DNA of 64,000 nt from Henriciella sp045287255 (GTDB lineage: Bacteria; Pseudomonadota; Alphaproteobacteria; Caulobacterales; Hyphomonadaceae). Position numbers and translations under genes: made by a program. Positions 24,759-32,890 of this stretch are shown here, in pieces (position 1 is the first letter of the stretch; each line of letters opens with the position of its first letter). Where the stretch lies: assembly GCF_045287255.1 (NCBI RefSeq), contig NZ_CP137142.1, positions 558,001-622,000 on the forward strand, given 5' to 3'. Under the pieces are notes generated by a model. The model ran no database searches. It saw only the letters and a program-made list of their open reading frames with translations, and was not told where the DNA came from.

Positions 24759-26732
24759 ATGAAATCCAAGCTATTGTCTTGCGTCGCAGCCATTTGTTTT
24801 GTGGCAACACCTCTATCCCTTGCCCAGCCTGAGCTAGGGCCGATGTGGGATGATGATGTTGCAACGGGGGCCGAAGCTGAGCGTGAACCGGTTGAGTGGG
24901 ATCTGACAAAGCTCTTCCCGGATGTTGAAGCCTGGGATGCAGCGCGCCTGAGCATTCTTGACAGATTAGAGCCAGTGAAAGCTGCGGGTGCCGATTTTGA
25001 ACCGAGTGCAGAGAGATTGGCCGACCTTTACGACCAGACTTCGGATATTGCTCTTAAGGCTCTTCGGGTCTCGACATATGCCTTCCTGGATTCTGATACC
25101 GACCTTCGCGATGGCGATAAGCTTGCTCGCCGCGGACAGGCCCAAGCCATGTTTGCAGCCTATGGCAGCGCAGTGGCCTGGATCAATCCAATGATTCAGG
25201 ATGTCGGAGAGGCGCAGATTGAGGCATGGATTGCTTTAGAGCCGCGCCTCGAGAAACATGCTTTCGGCTTACGCGAAACGCTGCGCATGACCCCGCACAC
25301 CCTTAGTCCGGAAGGGGAAGAGATCATGGCCGCCGCCAGTGTCGCTCTGGGCGGCGCGCAACGCATCTATACCCAGCTTAAAAACTCCGACATTCCGTGG
25401 CCAACTGTAACGCTGAGCACGGGTGAAGAGCTTCGGCTTGATGCTGCAGGCTATGTCAAAGGCCGCGCTGCCGAAAACCGGGATGACCGGATCAAAGTCT
25501 TCAATTCGTTCTTTGAGACCTATCAGCAGTTTGAAAGCTCACTTGGCGAAGCTCTGGGCAGCCATGTGCAAAGACAGGTCTTTAACGCCTCCCAGCGCGA
25601 CTATAACTCAGCGCTCGAAGCGGCTTTGGCGGACGACAATATCCCGCGTGAGGTCTATGACACTTTGCTGGCTGAAGTGAATGCCGCATTGCCAACCCTC
25701 CATCGCTATTTTGAGCTTCGCGCGCGAATTCTGGGGGTCGAGGATTTCGGTTTCCACGACATCTACCCGAATATGGTTGAAACCGATCAGGTTTTCGATC
25801 TTGATCGCTCAGCGCAAATTACAGCCTCCGCCTCAGGGCCATTTGGCCAAGACTATGTGCAATCGCTTTGCACGGCGATGAAAGGCGATTGGAGCCACGC
25901 TTATCCAAGTCAGGGTAAGCGTAGCGGCGCCTACATGTCTGGTAGTGTCTATGATGTCGGGCCTTTCGTTCTGCTCAACCATCAGGATACGTATGACAGT
26001 GCCTCAACCTTCGCGCACGAGTGGGGTCATGCGATGCACACCATTCTGGCCAATGAGGCGCAACCCTTTCAAACCGCGCGCTACTCTATCTTCATCGCGG
26101 AAACTGCGGCGATCACCAAAGAAGTGCTCGCGCAAGAGCAACTCCTCGAAGCGGCTGAAACAGATGCTGAGCGCCTGTTCTATCTCGGCTATGCATTGGA
26201 ACAAATGCGCGGGACCTATTTCCGCCAGACCCAGTTCGCTGAGTTTGAGGCGGCGATCCATGAAGCCGTTGAGAATGGCGAAAGCCTGACCGGTTCGCGG
26301 ATGACCGAAATCTATAAGGACATTTTCAACCGCTATTACGGTGTTGAAGAGGGCGTTACCGTTGTCCCTGAGGCCTACAATCTGGAGTGGGCTTACATCC
26401 CTCACTTCTTCTTCGACTTTTACGTCTATCAGTACTCAACCTCTCTGGCTGCAGCCGTCTATTTTGCCGATGAAATTCGGTCAGGGGATGAAGAGGCCGT
26501 CGCGAGATATCTGGAAATGCTTGAGGCGGGCGGATCAGCCCATCCGTATGATCTGAAGCTTAAAGCTGGTCTCGATATGGCAAGCCCGGCCCCATATCGC
26601 GCGGTTGAAGCACGCATGAACCGGATCATGGACGAGATCGAAGCCATTCTCGATCGTCAGGATAGCGGCGAACCTGCTCCGGCGCGCACGATCATTCCAT
26701 TGTCTGACCCATGCGTTGTCGCTGATAGCTAG
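24759..26732 (+). CDS. exported M3-family oligoendopeptidase
   Basis: The 657-residue zinc peptidase of the PepF branch has a signal peptide (MKSKLLSCVAAICFVATPLSLAQ), so it acts in the periplasm. The zinc site is His420-Glu421-x-x-His424 (AHEWGHAMH), with the third ligand in the following FIAETAAITKE helix. The PepF N-terminal domain (WDLTKLFPDVEAWDA) is present. Family enzymes cut peptides of about 6-20 residues. It stands alone, with a 150-bp upstream gap. Confidence 0.9.
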   Translation: MKSKLLSCVAAICFVATPLSLAQPELGPMWDDDVATGAEAEREPVEWDLTKLFPDVEAWDAARLSILDRLEPVKAAGADFEPSAERLADLYDQTSDIALKALRVSTYAFLDSDTDLRDGDKLARRGQAQAMFAAYGSAVAWINPMIQDVGEAQIEAWIALEPRLEKHAFGLRETLRMTPHTLSPEGEEIMAAASVALGGAQRIYTQLKNSDIPWPTVTLSTGEELRLDAAGYVKGRAAENRDDRIKVFNSFFETYQQFESSLGEALGSHVQRQVFNASQRDYNSALEAALADDNIPREVYDTLLAEVNAALPTLHRYFELRARILGVEDFGFHDIYPNMVETDQVFDLDRSAQITASASGPFGQDYVQSLCTAMKGDWSHAYPSQGKRSGAYMSGSVYDVGPFVLLNHQDTYDSASTFAHEWGHAMHTILANEAQPFQTARYSIFIAETAAITKEVLAQEQLLEAAETDAERLFYLGYALEQMRGTYFRQTQFAEFEAAIHEAVENGESLTGSRMTEIYKDIFNRYYGVEEGVTVVPEAYNLEWAYIPHFFFDFYVYQYSTSLAAAVYFADEIRSGDEEAVARYLEMLEAGGSAHPYDLKLKAGLDMASPAPYRAVEARMNRIMDEIEAILDRQDSGEPAPARTIIPLSDPCVVADS

Positions 26733-26818
26733 AGAAGGAGAGGCGTTCCAAATCGGATGAACCCCACCCCAATGCGCCACTCACACTAGGTTGCAAGGGC
26801 ACATGTTTTAGTGTCCTC

Positions 26819-27340
26819 ATGATGAAAGCCGTCATGAACACCCGAGTGGCAGCGCTGGCTTTAGCGGCAACGGCACTCACAACAGCTCCGGCCCTTGCTG
26901 ACCATGGCAAGCGTAGTGGAGTCACTGTCTCGGTCAGTACGAATGGCGGAGTATCCGTCCATAAAACGCGTTACAATGACCGCTATTATGGCCGGGATTA
27001 TCGTCATGATTACCGCCGTGATGTGAACGAGTATGGCCAGACCCGTCAGGAAGTGCGCCGCCTCAAGCGGACAGCAATCCGCGCCTGTCGCCGCGCCATC
27101 CGCAGTGAAGCGGACTATCTCGGCTTCTATGATGTCGACTTCGATGATGGGCGCCGCGCCTGGCAGATCGGCCCGCGTGGGTTTGAAGTTCGCTTCAATG
27201 AGGTGGAATTCGAAAACCGCCGCGGTGAAATCGAACGCCCTGTGACCTGTATTGTGCGGCGCGGGGATCGCGTGAAGCAGATTCACGGCATCCCGCGTGG
27301 CGGAAAGCGTGACTATCGTAACCACCGCCACAACTGGTAA
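26819..27340 (+). CDS. exported basic protein of unknown function
   Basis: The 173-residue protein has a signal peptide (cleavage near ALADHG), then a Tyr/Arg/Asp-rich repeat-like stretch (YYGRDYRHDYRRDVNEYG), and a globular part with CRRAIRSEADYLGFYDVDFDDGRRAWQIGPRGFEVRF. Two cysteines could pair. No family is recognised. The codon pattern is consistent with a real gene. A second ATG three bases later is an equal start. Confidence 0.65.
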   Translation: MMKAVMNTRVAALALAATALTTAPALADHGKRSGVTVSVSTNGGVSVHKTRYNDRYYGRDYRHDYRRDVNEYGQTRQEVRRLKRTAIRACRRAIRSEADYLGFYDVDFDDGRRAWQIGPRGFEVRFNEVEFENRRGEIERPVTCIVRRGDRVKQIHGIPRGGKRDYRNHRHNW

Positions 27341-27367
27341 ACTCTCACACTTCAACCAAAAGGAAGA

Positions 27368-27401
27368 CGCCCTGTCCTGGCAAAAGCGCCAGGGCAGGGC
27401 G
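27368..27401. other. strong hairpin between genes
   Basis: CGCCCTGTCCTGG pairs with CCAGGGCAGGGCG over 13 bp with one G-T pair and an 8-base loop. There is no T tract, so it is not a standard terminator. It lies 65 bp before the carboxylase start, in its probable leader or at the 3' end of the preceding message. Confidence 0.55.
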
Positions 27402-27465
27402 CATCGCTCTTGCTCTTCGCTCGCGCAGCATTACAAGCAATCCAAACTTTTTGGAGAGACGCCCT

Positions 27466-28998
27466 ATGCAAGATGTGATCGAAGCCCTCGAATCCCGCCG
27501 TGAAAAAGCCCGCCTTGGCGGTGGTGAAAAACGCATCGAACGTCAGCATGAAAAAGGCAAGCTCACCGCACGCGAGCGGATCAGTCTCTTACTCGATGAA
27601 GACAGCTTCGAAGAATACGACATGTTCGTCGAGCATCAGTGTACCGATTTCGGCATGGATGAGCAGCGCATTCCTGGTGATGGCGTTGTCACGGGGCAGG
27701 GCACGGTCAATGGCCGCCTCGTCTATGTCTTCTCCAAGGATTTCACCGTTTTCGGCGGCTCGCTCTCCAAGACCCATGCCGCCAAGATCGTCAAAGTCCA
27801 GAAGCTTGCCGCCCAGAATGGCGCGCCTTGTATTGGCATCTTTGATGCGGGTGGCGCGCGTATTCAGGAAGGCGTCGATAGCCTTGCTGGCTATGCCGAC
27901 ATCTTCATGGAGAACGTTCTCTCCAGTGGCGTGATCCCGCAAATCTCAGTCATCATGGGCCCATGCGCAGGCGGCGATGTTTACTCCCCGGCGCTGACCG
28001 ACTTCATCTTCATGGTGAAGGACACATCCTACATGTACGTCACCGGCCCGGACGTTGTGAAAACCGTGACCAATGAAGAGGTCACCCACGAAACCCTTGG
28101 CGGGGCCTCTGTCCATGCGGCCAAGTCCGGCGTCGTCGATGGCGCGTTCGAGAATGACATCGAAGCCCTCACCCAGATGCGCCGCCTGATCGACTTCCTG
28201 CCCGGCTCCAACCGCGAGGAAGCGCCCCAGCGTCCGACCTTCGACACGATTGAGCGCGCCGACAATAGCCTCGACACGCTGATCCCGGACAATCCGAACC
28301 AGCCCTATGATATGAAAGAGCTGATCGAAAAGACCGTCGACGAGGGCGACTTCTTTGAGATCAGCCCGGCTTTTGGTGCGAACATCCTCTGCGGCTTCGG
28401 CCGTATGGAAGGCTCCACCGTTGGCTTCGTCGCCAACCAGCCGATGACGCTCGCAGGCGTGCTCGACATCGATGCCAGCCGCAAGGCCGCACGCTTTGTC
28501 CGTTTCTGTGACTGTTTCAATATTCCGATCGTCACCTTCGTGGATGTGCCGGGCTTCATGCCGGGCACCAAGCAGGAATATGGCGGCCTGATCAAGCATG
28601 GTGCCAAGCTGCTCTTCGCCTATGCCGAGGCGACCGTACCGAAAGTCACCGTCATCACCCGCAAAGCCTATGGCGGGGCCTATGACGTGATGAGCTCCAA
28701 ACACCTGCGCGGCGACATCAATTATGCCTGGCCGACGGCTGAGATCGCCGTGATGGGCGCGAAAGGCGCGGTGGAAATCATCTTCCGCAAGGATATCGGC
28801 GACGAGGCCAAGATTGCCGAGCATACCAAGATGTATGAGGACAATTTCGCCAACCCCTACGTGGCCGCGAAAAAGGGCTATATCGACGACATCATCATGC
28901 CGCACTCAACCCGCAGAAGAGTCGCCAAAGCGCTCCGCACCCTGCGCGGTAAAGAGATGAGCAACCCATGGAAAAAGCACGATAATATTCCGCTTTAG
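27466..28998 (+). CDS. pccB: acyl-CoA carboxylase, carboxyltransferase (beta) subunit, propionyl-CoA type
   Basis: The 510-residue carboxyltransferase transfers CO2 from biotin to propionyl-CoA. It has the N-terminal crotonase-like half (RLVYVFSKDFTVFGGSLSKTHAAKI, GAPCIGIFDAGGARIQEG) and C-terminal half (PIVTFVDVPGFMPGTKQEYGGLI, TVITRKAYGGAYDVMSSKHL). The two oxyanion-hole glycine motifs are intact. The ATG at 27466 is preferred to an in-frame ATG 15 bases upstream because of the GGAGAG before it. The alpha (biotin) subunit gene is not in the window. Confidence 0.92.
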   Translation: MQDVIEALESRREKARLGGGEKRIERQHEKGKLTARERISLLLDEDSFEEYDMFVEHQCTDFGMDEQRIPGDGVVTGQGTVNGRLVYVFSKDFTVFGGSLSKTHAAKIVKVQKLAAQNGAPCIGIFDAGGARIQEGVDSLAGYADIFMENVLSSGVIPQISVIMGPCAGGDVYSPALTDFIFMVKDTSYMYVTGPDVVKTVTNEEVTHETLGGASVHAAKSGVVDGAFENDIEALTQMRRLIDFLPGSNREEAPQRPTFDTIERADNSLDTLIPDNPNQPYDMKELIEKTVDEGDFFEISPAFGANILCGFGRMEGSTVGFVANQPMTLAGVLDIDASRKAARFVRFCDCFNIPIVTFVDVPGFMPGTKQEYGGLIKHGAKLLFAYAEATVPKVTVITRKAYGGAYDVMSSKHLRGDINYAWPTAEIAVMGAKGAVEIIFRKDIGDEAKIAEHTKMYEDNFANPYVAAKKGYIDDIIMPHSTRRRVAKALRTLRGKEMSNPWKKHDNIPL

Positions 28999-29010
28999 AA
29001 GGAGGTTTCA

Positions 29011-30120
29011 GTGATAAGTCGTTTGGTTTCAGCTTTTCTGCTTATCACTCTATGCGCCTGTAGCGGTAGTATTGCGGCAAAAGCCGAACCAGCTATCGAA
29101 GCTCCTGTTTCCTTGTCCCAGATCAGACCTGAAACACCTTATGCAGAGGTTCGCGGCGACCTTACGCGGCTCAATTTTGATTTTGAGTTGGAGAATACGG
29201 GTCCTGAGGATGTCGAGATAACCTTTGTCGGCATGCGGGTTTTCGACGCGACCGGACAAATTCTCCAGCGGCGCTATATGGGTGGCAATGGCTTGCCTGG
29301 GCCAATCGCTATGCTCGGAGACCGCACGATTCCTGCGCAGGGTTCAAAATACATTTTCAACCCATTCCCGGATCTCGCGCTTTCCGCACCAGCTGACCAT
29401 GCAGACATTGTTGTGGCCTATACGGGTGGCCTGATTGAGTTCACCGTGCAGTTTCACCCTGTGAACTCTCCGATCCTGCCATACTTACCAATCGCTTCGC
29501 AGAGTTATGTCTATTCCGGCAGTGACTTGTTTGCGCATCATCGACGTGTGGCCCTGAACAGTGAGCCAGCGCGCGCCTTTGGTATGGAGCATATTACGCA
29601 AAGGTTCGCCCTCGATTTTACGCGTTTGGACTTGGCCACAGGTGGTCTCTATGTCGAGGATGGCGCCGAACAGGCAGACTGGCTGGGATTTGGCATTGAA
29701 GTGATTGCACCAATTGATGGAACGGTTGTTTTCAGCCGTTCCGATATGCCGGACAATCATTTTGATGAAGCGGGGCAACGTGTTTTCGTCGATGATTTCC
29801 AGACCTATGGCGAAGATCGCGGTTTGGGTAATTATCTCATCCTTGATATCGGAAATGGAATTCACTTGCTAATGTCCCACTTCCGGCAAGGAACACTGAC
29901 CGTGAATGTTGGCGACACGGTCAAGGCGGGGCAGCTACTTGGTCAGATTGGTATGACAGGGGACACAGCTTATCCTCATTTGCATATGCAATTGCAGGAT
30001 GGTCCTGATTTCCTCACCTCGCGACCCCTACCAATGGTTTTCGCATGTGTTGACTTTGTCGGGCGCGAACAAAAGGCAGGGGCGATTGATACGGGTGATC
30101 TTGTTGCGCCGTGCGAATGA
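29011..30120 (+). CDS. lipoprotein with M23 (LytM-type) peptidase domain
   Basis: The 369-residue protein begins at GTG after GAAGGAGG. The signal ends in LCAC, a lipobox-like site. An Ig-like stretch (residues about 45-150) precedes the M23 fold: QRFALDF, GIEVIAPIDGTVVFSR, LGNYLILDIGNGIHLLMSHFRQG, VKAGQLLGQIGMTGDTAYPHLHMQL. The His of the usual HxxxD motif is not visible, while the Asp and the HxH are, as in other non-canonical M23 proteins. It may cut peptidoglycan or act as a regulator. It lies 12 bp after pccB. Confidence 0.82.
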   Translation: MISRLVSAFLLITLCACSGSIAAKAEPAIEAPVSLSQIRPETPYAEVRGDLTRLNFDFELENTGPEDVEITFVGMRVFDATGQILQRRYMGGNGLPGPIAMLGDRTIPAQGSKYIFNPFPDLALSAPADHADIVVAYTGGLIEFTVQFHPVNSPILPYLPIASQSYVYSGSDLFAHHRRVALNSEPARAFGMEHITQRFALDFTRLDLATGGLYVEDGAEQADWLGFGIEVIAPIDGTVVFSRSDMPDNHFDEAGQRVFVDDFQTYGEDRGLGNYLILDIGNGIHLLMSHFRQGTLTVNVGDTVKAGQLLGQIGMTGDTAYPHLHMQLQDGPDFLTSRPLPMVFACVDFVGREQKAGAIDTGDLVAPCE

Positions 30121-30262
30121 GTCGCCCTTTGGGTTTAAGTCGGGAATCTATCCCACCCCTTATCCCCACGCGTATAATGCCTGTATCTCCCCTCTTAAGA
30201 CAGGGCCTTTCCGGAACGGCTGGAAATGAGTGGAGAGCGGTGGTCTGTGTCTGCTGGCTTTG

Positions 30263-30470
30263 GGTCCGTGCCCGGTCTTGCGGACCAGTCGGGTGGTTAT
30301 GGCGCGAGGAGTGAGCAATCTCACCTCCGGGAAGCGCTAAAGCCCGGACCTATGCTGGCGAAAGCTGCGTGGGAAACAACCGAAAACGCACCACCGCGGG
30401 CGCGCTCAGGCTGGGCGCTATAGCCGTCTCGAGAGAGCGGCAGTCGATCGCGTTCACCCTGAGCGCGCCC
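30263..30470. ncRNA. candidate structured RNA in the 400-bp gap 30121-30520
   Basis: No credible gene fills 30121-30520, but the stretch is packed with hairpins: GGTCCG/CGGACC (30263-30286), GAG-GTGAG/CTCAC-CTC (30306-30327), CCGGG/CCCGG (30327-30347), and a perfect 13-bp pair 30398-30410 with 30458-30470 enclosing a second hairpin at 30423-30441. Compensating structure over 200 bp suggests a stable RNA; strand is unclear. I looked for RNase P, tmRNA, SRP RNA and common riboswitch signatures and found none; 6S RNA cannot be excluded. Confidence 0.35.
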
Positions 30471-30520
30471 AGGCTCTGTTATAACGGACGTTGAGAGGCG
30501 GTCTGGTGGTTCGGCGTGCC

Positions 30521-30742
30521 TTAAGTCCAATACTTATTGGCGCGGGCCACGGTTTGGAAATTGGTTGCTACCACATGTGAGGCCATGGTCAGGCTGTCTG
30601 CATTATTTTCATAATCGGCGCGTAGGCGGGTGCGCACCGCGTCATCGGGCTGTGTTTTCTTGACCGCCATACGCGACAGTTTCAGGGCCAGTTCAAAGCC
30701 ATCTTCCGGGGTGTCTGTGATCAGGCTGGGTAACCAGGACAT
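30521..30742 (-). CDS. small protein of unknown function beside the OhrR-like regulator
   Basis: The 73-residue soluble, mostly helical protein (MSWLPSLITDTPEDGFELAL...) has no recognised family. A 12-bp ATCGTGCGCGAT site lies 17 bp upstream of its start, the same motif that precedes the divergent OhrR-like gene, so it is probably under that regulator. The upstream gap of 103 bp is shared. Confidence 0.6.
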   Translation of the reverse strand: MSWLPSLITDTPEDGFELALKLSRMAVKKTQPDDAVRTRLRADYENNADSLTMASHVVATNFQTVARANKYWT

Positions 30743-30758
30743 CTATGCCTCCATTTGT

Positions 30759-30770
30759 ATCGTGCGCGAT
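30759..30770. promoter_or_regulatory. probable OhrR-like operator, site 1
   Basis: ATCGTGCGCGAT is built of ATCG/CGAT half sites. It lies just upstream of the 73-residue gene and matches site 2 at 11 of 12 bases. Confidence 0.6.
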
Positions 30771-30820
30771 TTAATTGAGGGGTCTTTAAATCAAGCTTGC
30801 TTAACCTGTCAAGCGATTAT

Positions 30821-30832
30821 ATCGTGTGCGAT
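30821..30832. promoter_or_regulatory. probable OhrR-like operator, site 2
   Basis: ATCGTGTGCGAT lies 13 bp before the start of the OhrR-like gene; with site 1 it brackets the divergent promoters. This suggests autoregulation. Confidence 0.6.
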
Positions 30833-30845
30833 CTAAATTGATGGA

Positions 30846-31322
30846 ATGAAAACGATGCCAAGACATGCCCCTAAAGACTTGCCGACAAGGCCGGAGGAAA
30901 TGTTCTGCTTTGCGGTCTATTCCGCCTCGCACGTGATCAATCGTGCCTATGCGCCTTTGCTCAAGCCGCTTGGCCTGACCTATCCGCAATATATCGCGCT
31001 GACCTGCCTGTGGGACCAGGATGGCTTGAGCGTTGGTGAACTGTCCGCACGTTTGATGATGGAGAGCAGCACGCTTACGCCTTTGCTCAAGCGGTTAGAG
31101 AAGCTCGGCCATGTCGAGCGCCACCGCGGCACACAGGATGAACGCAAAGTGTTTGTGCACTTGCAGGAGAGCGGCAAGGCGCTGAAACAACAGGCTCCGG
31201 AGGTCACAGGCTGCATGATTGAGGCCACGGGTATGGAGGTTGAGCAGTTAGACACGATTGTCAGCCTCCTGGATCAGTTGAAACAAAATCTCGTGTTGCA
31301 GGAAAAGCAGATGTCCACGTGA
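30846..31322 (+). CDS. MarR/OhrR-type redox-sensing regulator
   Basis: The 158-residue protein is close to OhrR: the reactive-cysteine region EEMFCFAVYSASHVINRAYAPLL with Cys21, then LGLTYPQYIALTCLWDQDGLSV and the recognition helix MMESSTLTPLLKRLEKLG. OhrR is inactivated by oxidation of that cysteine with organic hydroperoxide or hypochlorite. The usual target ohr is absent; instead a globin gene follows directly and a small gene is divergent, so this circuit controls something else. Confidence 0.85.
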   Translation: MKTMPRHAPKDLPTRPEEMFCFAVYSASHVINRAYAPLLKPLGLTYPQYIALTCLWDQDGLSVGELSARLMMESSTLTPLLKRLEKLGHVERHRGTQDERKVFVHLQESGKALKQQAPEVTGCMIEATGMEVEQLDTIVSLLDQLKQNLVLQEKQMST

Positions 31323-31360
31323 GTGTTCGACAGGGTTCCCACAGCTTGGTAACAGAACCT

Positions 31361-31792
31361 ATGAGCCACCATGATGCCTTCACCGCCAGCCTCGAATCAG
31401 TTGCCGCAAAATGCGAGGATGTTGTCCCGCCTGTTTATGCAGCACTGTTTCAGCGATTCCCCGAAATGGAGGATTTATTCGTCCTCGACACCGATGATGG
31501 CGCCAAGGGGCATATGTTAAACGAGGCGCTGACACAGGCCGAAGGCTTGTTGACCGGGGATGCCATCGCGCCAAACTTCCTTGCCGCCGAGCGGATGAAT
31601 CATGTTGGCTATGGCATCGATGAGGCGATGTTTACCGCCTTTTTTGAGGTCATGCAGGATGTTTTTGCGCGCCTCGCCGGGGCGGACTGGACACCGGCCA
31701 TGACCAAGGCCTGGGAACAGGTCATTGCCAGTGCAGCTGCAACAGCGGGTCCAGAAAGGGGCGATGAAAAAAGTGTTACCTTGTTGTCATAA
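31361..31792 (+). CDS. globin-like haem protein
   Basis: The roughly 143-residue single-domain globin has an A-B region VVPPVYAALFQRFPEMEDLF, an E-helix region GHMLNEALTQAEGLL, the proximal (F8) histidine in AERMNHVGYGIDEAMF and a C-terminal GH region WTPAMTKAWEQVIASA. It may bind O2, NO or peroxide. A GTG at 31319 overlaps the regulator stop (GTGA) and would add 14 residues; either start keeps the two genes coupled. A terminator follows. Confidence 0.75.
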   Translation: MSHHDAFTASLESVAAKCEDVVPPVYAALFQRFPEMEDLFVLDTDDGAKGHMLNEALTQAEGLLTGDAIAPNFLAAERMNHVGYGIDEAMFTAFFEVMQDVFARLAGADWTPAMTKAWEQVIASAAATAGPERGDEKSVTLLS

Positions 31793-31868
31793 AGCCCTTG
31801 ACAGAATGCCGCACATCCAGTCTTGTGTGCTTGCAAGTTTCTGGGAGGAAACGCTGCAATCACTTTTC

Positions 31869-31900
31869 AAGGCGCGGTCAGTGGACTGCGCCTTTTTCTT
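31869..31900 (+). terminator. rho-independent terminator after the globin gene
   Basis: AAGGCGC (31869-31875) pairs with GCGCCTT (31888-31894), 12-base loop, then TTTTTCTTT. It closes the OhrR-like/globin operon. Confidence 0.8.
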
Positions 31901-31959
31901 TGCCACATTTTGCGGGCTATTGGCGCCAGTACAAAGCGGACAGAATCTCAACCAGACGT

Positions 31960-32343
31960 TCAAGCATAACTGACCACCTCATACTCAATGCCGTCATGGT
32001 CATGGAAATAGAAGCGACTCCCGGGGTCATAGGTCTGATGACTATGGGTTTTGATGCCCGCGGCGAGGACCTTCTCTTCTGCTGCGGCAAGATCGTCGAC
32101 CAGAATGCCAACATGATTCACCGCGCCGTTTCGATCATAATTATTGCCTGGCGGTTGAGGAGTTATGGGCGGTGTGTAGAGCGCGAGATAATGTGCGTCC
32201 GTTCCAACATGGACGGATCGCCCGCCATGGATCGAATCACCACTCCATCGGATATGCCAGTCAAACAGGGTGGTCAGCATATCCGCGGTCTTATCCGGGT
32301 CGCTCACGGTCATGTTAACATGCTCAAATAGGCCGGGTTTCAT
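31960..32343 (-). CDS. VOC (glyoxalase/dioxygenase-fold) family protein
   Basis: The 127-residue protein has two beta-alpha-beta-beta-beta units: FEHVNMTVSDPDKTADML and NHVGILVDDLAAAEEKVLAAG, then RFYFHDHDGIEYEVVSY. Candidate metal ligands are His8, His76-77 region and Glu near the C-terminus. The reaction is unknown. A perfect SoxR box lies in its promoter region and soxR is divergent, so the gene is a likely SoxR target that answers redox-cycling compounds. Confidence 0.82.
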   Translation of the reverse strand: MKPGLFEHVNMTVSDPDKTADMLTTLFDWHIRWSGDSIHGGRSVHVGTDAHYLALYTPPITPQPPGNNYDRNGAVNHVGILVDDLAAAEEKVLAAGIKTHSHQTYDPGSRFYFHDHDGIEYEVVSYA

Positions 32344-32389
32344 GATTGTATCTCCTTCATCTTGATTATCCGGAGATGTGTCTGTAATT

Positions 32390-32407
32390 CCTCAACCTAA
32401 GTTGAGG
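32390..32407. promoter_or_regulatory. SoxR box
   Basis: CCTCAACCTAAGTTGAGG has the same 6-bp arms (CCTCAA/TTGAGG) and length as the Escherichia coli soxS operator. It sits between the divergent soxR and VOC-protein genes, 46 bp from the latter's start. Confidence 0.88.
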
Positions 32408-32443
32408 TCAAGGTTTTTGGTGTAATTTTTATTCGGGTGAAAG

Positions 32444-32890
32444 ATGAGAACAGGATTGACGATTGGTGACCTGGCAGGACGGACTGGACTATCGGTCTCT
32501 GCGATCCGTTTTTACGAAGCCAAAGGCCTGATCCATCCGGACCGTAATTCTGGGGGGCAGAGGCGTTTTGCCGGAGCAGATATCAGGCGTTTGTCCTTTG
32601 TCATGATTGCACAACAATTAGGTCTGTCGATTACGGAAATTCGTGAGGCCCTGACGGCTTTACCGAATGAGCGGACGCCAACCAAGCGCGATTGGACGCG
32701 CCTTAGCCGATCGATTCGACGCCGGCTGGATGACCAGATCGCGATGATGGAGCGCCTTCGCGACCGGCTCGATGGCTGTATCGGGTGTGGGTGTCTCTCG
32801 CTCAAGACCTGTGCGCTTTACAATCCTGAGGACAAAGCTGCGCAGTTGGGATCGGGGCCGCGCTATGTTATCTCCGCTAAGAAACTTTAA
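32444..32890 (+). CDS. soxR: redox-sensitive transcriptional activator SoxR
   Basis: The 148-residue MerR-family protein has a winged helix (IGDLAGRTGLSVSAIRFYEAKGLI), a dimer helix, and the [2Fe-2S] ligands Cys112, Cys115, Cys117 and Cys123 (CIGCGCLSLKTC), with the same spacing as in E. coli SoxR. It is activated by cluster oxidation from redox-active drugs. No soxS is present; as in most non-enteric bacteria it should act directly on genes with its box, here the divergent VOC gene. The stop overlaps the convergent TPR-like gene by 4 bp. Confidence 0.93.
   Translation: MRTGLTIGDLAGRTGLSVSAIRFYEAKGLIHPDRNSGGQRRFAGADIRRLSFVMIAQQLGLSITEIREALTALPNERTPTKRDWTRLSRSIRRRLDDQIAMMERLRDRLDGCIGCGCLSLKTCALYNPEDKAAQLGSGPRYVISAKKL

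Noticed and set aside
27946..28905. 319-codon minus-strand frame opposite pccB
   Set aside because: A His/Val-rich translation typical of an antisense shadow in GC-rich DNA; pccB is certain.
30121..30520. RNase P RNA, tmRNA or SRP RNA
   Set aside because: The universal core sequences of these RNAs were looked for on both strands and are not there.
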